Of a stretch of 40,529 nucleotides of DNA, positions 38,331 to 40,529 are shown one piece after another. The notes beneath the pieces are model-generated. The model had not been told where the DNA came from and searched no databases. It saw only the letters and a list, made by a program, of their open reading frames with translations. Position 1 is the stretch's first letter; each line of letters opens with the position of its first letter. The position numbers and the translations under genes were made by a program. This stretch comes from Candidatus Pacearchaeota archaeon (GTDB taxonomy: Archaea > Nanobdellota > Nanobdellia > Pacearchaeales > GW2011-AR1). The stretch spans positions 1 to 40,529 of the forward strand of contig JAFCEO010000012.1 of NCBI GenBank assembly GCA_017609085.1, written 5' to 3'.

Positions 38331-40529
38331 TTACACGGCTAATCTGACGATTATAGAGCATTTTCCAGGCTGATTTCCATATTTATCTTTACATTTTACA
38401 TAATATACAGATTCTACGCTCTGTTTTACTGTGTGCTCCTTTCCTTCTCCAGACATTAAATTTGCCTCAGTTGAATTTTCTATATCGAAATTACATTTAT
38501 TATTCGTTAAAGAATATGCACAAATAGCAGGTTCGTCTGTCATTATAATTAATTCTCCATCATAGTAAGCTCTTGTTATTATAGGTGAAGAAGTGTCAAT
38601 TTTAACATTAAATTCGGTATAATTTTCAGCTATGTTTCCTGCTGCATCTTGACATTTAATATAAATTTTATAATGTCCTCTTGTTATTTGTGAAAATACT
38701 TGTTGGTGGTAATTGGAATCTGTATCAAAAAATCTTATATAGTTATATCCATCAAGACTATACTCGCACGTTGCTTTTCCGTTTTCAGCTCCACCAGAAG
38801 TAAAAACTTCTAAGTTTACAGTTAAAGGTTCAAATCCTCCTATAATATCTTCTGAAGGCAAGACCTTATCAATTTTCAATTCAGATTCACTTCTCTTTAA
38901 TTCATAAATATAACTTTCTCCCATTATATTTCTACTTTCATTATCCTCAGGAAGCCAAGGTTGGTCTTTACACTTAATATAGAATTTGTTATTTTCAAAA
39001 ACATTTAAGGTAGTGTTACATTGCCAGCCATATAACTCATAATCTTCTATATCTATTTGACAATTCATTAGATTCTCCATATCTTCATAGTCTTTATTAT
39101 TGATATCATATTTACAAGAAGCAGGTTCATTTGTCCAAATCTGTAAATCTTGTTTTGTCTGATTATAAGCAAGATAGGCTCCATTTGTCGGCTCTGTTCT
39201 TGTAATTCTTGGAGCAGTTAAATCCGGTCCCGGCTTTACACAAGTTCTAATTACATAAGGGTTAGTATTTGCGATTCCATTTACACTTTTACATTTGACA
39301 TAAAAATTAATTTCACCCAACTCTTTTATCTGTTTATCTGTTAAATTATATTGGTTTTTAAATGCAGAAGGGCTTGGTAAGTTTAGTGAAGTTGTGTGAT
39401 TTGTTAAATAAAGATTAGAGCCACCAAAAAATTCTTCCATTTCGTCATAACTCTTTAAAGGATCGTCTGAAATTTTACACTGACTAGGTTTGTCTGTTTC
39501 TATTCCAAATGTAACTTGAGTAAATTCAGGAATACATCCACCTCCTTGTTCTGCAACTTCGAATCCGTCATCTTTAATATTATAATACTCATAACCTTCT
39601 GTAATTACACCATAAAGAGGCTCTATCTTTGGAGAAGTAACGTCATTAGGACTGTTATCTATGCACATTTGATGTTCAGTTCCTTTATTTATAAGTTCGC
39701 AAGTTTGTCCCAATGATTTACATCGATACTCGGAACAAGGAACTCCTAACGGATTATCAGTATTACATTTATTACAATTCTTTCCTCCTGCTGGAGGTTG
39801 CCATGGGAGGCATTTAAATTCAACAATTTTTTTCTTTGTTTTACCTATTCCGAGAACTTTAAGCACACTTGCTACAATTAAGAGAACAACAACATAAGGT
39901 CCTAAAATTCTTCCCAATAGTTTAAAGTCGAAACCCAAAAGTGCATCCATTAGTCCTGATGTTGCTCCTCCCGAAAAAGCAGTGGAAGTAGCATGTAATG
40001 TTAAACTTAAACCAACATAACTTAAGATTTTAGAGGCCTCTCCATTTAATCCAAGAGCCTTACTAATTATTGAAGAAGTTGCTAGAATAGCTCCTGCTGC
40101 TGCTAACGCATTACCAAATGCTTGAAGACTTGGATTTCCAGCGACTGTGACTAAATCTCTTTGACTTAAGGGAAGACTTGCAAATTCTGGAGATGTTGTA
40201 CCTAATTGTGCTCCAGCAGTTGAAACTAAAGAAGTCGCGAAAACTTTATTTACTAATAATCCAACTCCCATCATTCCCAAGCCAGCTCCAACATAACTTT
40301 TTCCTCTTTTTTCTTCATACTTTTCACTTTCAAGAGTAGTCCAGCTTCCTAAGAAACTGAGGTTGCCTGGTTCAGCTTTTTGTTCCGGTTTCGCCTCTGC
40401 ATAGGCCTTTAATTTGTTTAAAAAAGTATTAGACAATTTTGGAGCTCCTTTTACAGAATAACCATCCTCTGTAATTTCTCCTATATAATTGACATAACTG
40501 CCACAATCTCCTAAACTCGTACATAAGTC
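38331..40529 (-). CDS. Fused Cys-rich/Ig-like surface protein, N-terminus beyond right edge
   Basis: The frame is open from base 40529 to the stop at 38331 (732 codons seen). A TTG at 40436 is inside the frame and is not a needed start, because upstream codons continue without a stop and read CTSLGDCGSYVNYIGE, the match to the end of the 544-aa protein. So this gene holds in one chain what 35808-37442 and 33443-35731 encode in two. After the junction come hydrophobic stretches (several membrane-type helices between about 80 and 235), then the Cys knot CLPWQPPAGG...CSEYRCKSLGQTC, then Ig-like repeats (TDKPSQCKI, TNEPASCKY, TDEPAICAY; YVKCKDKYGN). First seen gene of locus B in transcription order. 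Confidence 0.85.
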   Translation of the reverse strand, partial: DLCTSLGDCGSYVNYIGEITEDGYSVKGAPKLSNTFLNKLKAYAEAKPEQKAEPGNLSFLGSWTTLESEKYEEKRGKSYVGAGLGMMGVGLLVNKVFATSLVSTAGAQLGTTSPEFASLPLSQRDLVTVAGNPSLQAFGNALAAAGAILATSSIISKALGLNGEASKILSYVGLSLTLHATSTAFSGGATSGLMDALLGFDFKLLGRILGPYVVVLLIVASVLKVLGIGKTKKKIVEFKCLPWQPPAGGKNCNKCNTDNPLGVPCSEYRCKSLGQTCELINKGTEHQMCIDNSPNDVTSPKIEPLYGVITEGYEYYNIKDDGFEVAEQGGGCIPEFTQVTFGIETDKPSQCKISDDPLKSYDEMEEFFGGSNLYLTNHTTSLNLPSPSAFKNQYNLTDKQIKELGEINFYVKCKSVNGIANTNPYVIRTCVKPGPDLTAPRITRTEPTNGAYLAYNQTKQDLQIWTNEPASCKYDINNKDYEDMENLMNCQIDIEDYELYGWQCNTTLNVFENNKFYIKCKDQPWLPEDNESRNIMGESYIYELKRSESELKIDKVLPSEDIIGGFEPLTVNLEVFTSGGAENGKATCEYSLDGYNYIRFFDTDSNYHQQVFSQITRGHYKIYIKCQDAAGNIAENYTEFNVKIDTSSPIITRAYYDGELIIMTDEPAICAYSLTNNKCNFDIENSTEANLMSGEGKEHTVKQSVESVYYVKCKDKYGNQPGKCSIIVRLAV

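Noticed and set aside
40434-40436. TTG as the start of a 701-aa protein
   Set aside because: The frame continues upstream without a stop to the window edge and encodes the CTSLGDC motif shared with the 544-aa protein, so the gene is partial.
1-40529. CRISPR arrays, insertion sequences, rRNA genes
   Set aside because: No regularly spaced repeats, transposase motifs or rRNA sequence were found by reading both strands.

Overview
The window is a low-G+C stretch of an archaeal chromosome, most like a DPANN archaeon of the Woesearchaeota/Pacearchaeota kind. Archaeal markers are TFB, LSm, Alba, eL42, eS1, eS8, eS17, an archaeal GINS subunit, a Hef-type helicase, archaeal phosphoglycerate mutase, tRNA-splicing endonuclease and tRNAs with introns at 37/38. 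DPANN-like traits are short genes, Lys/Ile-rich proteins, many secreted proteins with pilin-like N-termini, and AlaRS and LeuRS that read as bacterial-type. The lineage is inferred from gene style and is not proven.

Layout. 1-1483: surface proteins on the minus strand (one partial at the left edge; a coupled 66-aa/213-aa pair). 1687-4218: a small unknown gene and Hef split into nuclease and helicase genes. 4356-7470: FtsY, ApgM and GINS. 7498-9456: tRNA-Thr, NDK, eS1, eL42, a zinc-ribbon membrane protein and tRNA-Val. 9544-17039: locus A, a 622-aa pilin-like secreted protein coupled by ATGA to a secreted protein of 1876 aa. 17041-25771: information-processing genes and five tRNAs (Leu, Arg, Cys, Ala, Met) with TFB, eS8, LSm, RNase Z, GlyRS, HIT, DUF6485, Alba, eS17 and a wHTH protein. 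25853-31475: AlaRS, a thymidylate-synthase-like protein, LeuRS and a small unknown gene. 31658-33415: EndA overlapping a convergent membrane protein, then a pilin-like protein. 33443-40529: locus B, a run of secreted Cys-rich and Ig-like proteins read leftwards and leaving the window at the right edge.

How it fits together. Most of the window is housekeeping. The less ordinary part is loci A and B. Both carry a paralogous pilin-like anchor (motif AQ[IL]TIFI at the start of the membrane helix), and in both it is joined to the next secreted gene by the same 4-base ATGA overlap. Locus B also holds two copies of a Cys-rich plus Ig-repeat module, one as a single reading frame and one as two genes. 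I infer a duplicated, uncharacterised cell-surface apparatus; its function cannot be told from sequence.

Expression signals are unusually regular. Most first genes have a TATA octamer (TTTAWAWA type) centred about 25.5 bases before the start codon, implying leaderless mRNAs; for tRNA genes the box is centred about 25 to 28 bases upstream. I used this spacing to support starts and two small genes (66 aa and 58 aa). Downstream genes in operons use ATGA/GTGA-type overlaps or 1-base gaps. A clear Shine-Dalgarno is seen only before Alba. No CRISPR array, insertion sequence or rRNA was seen.
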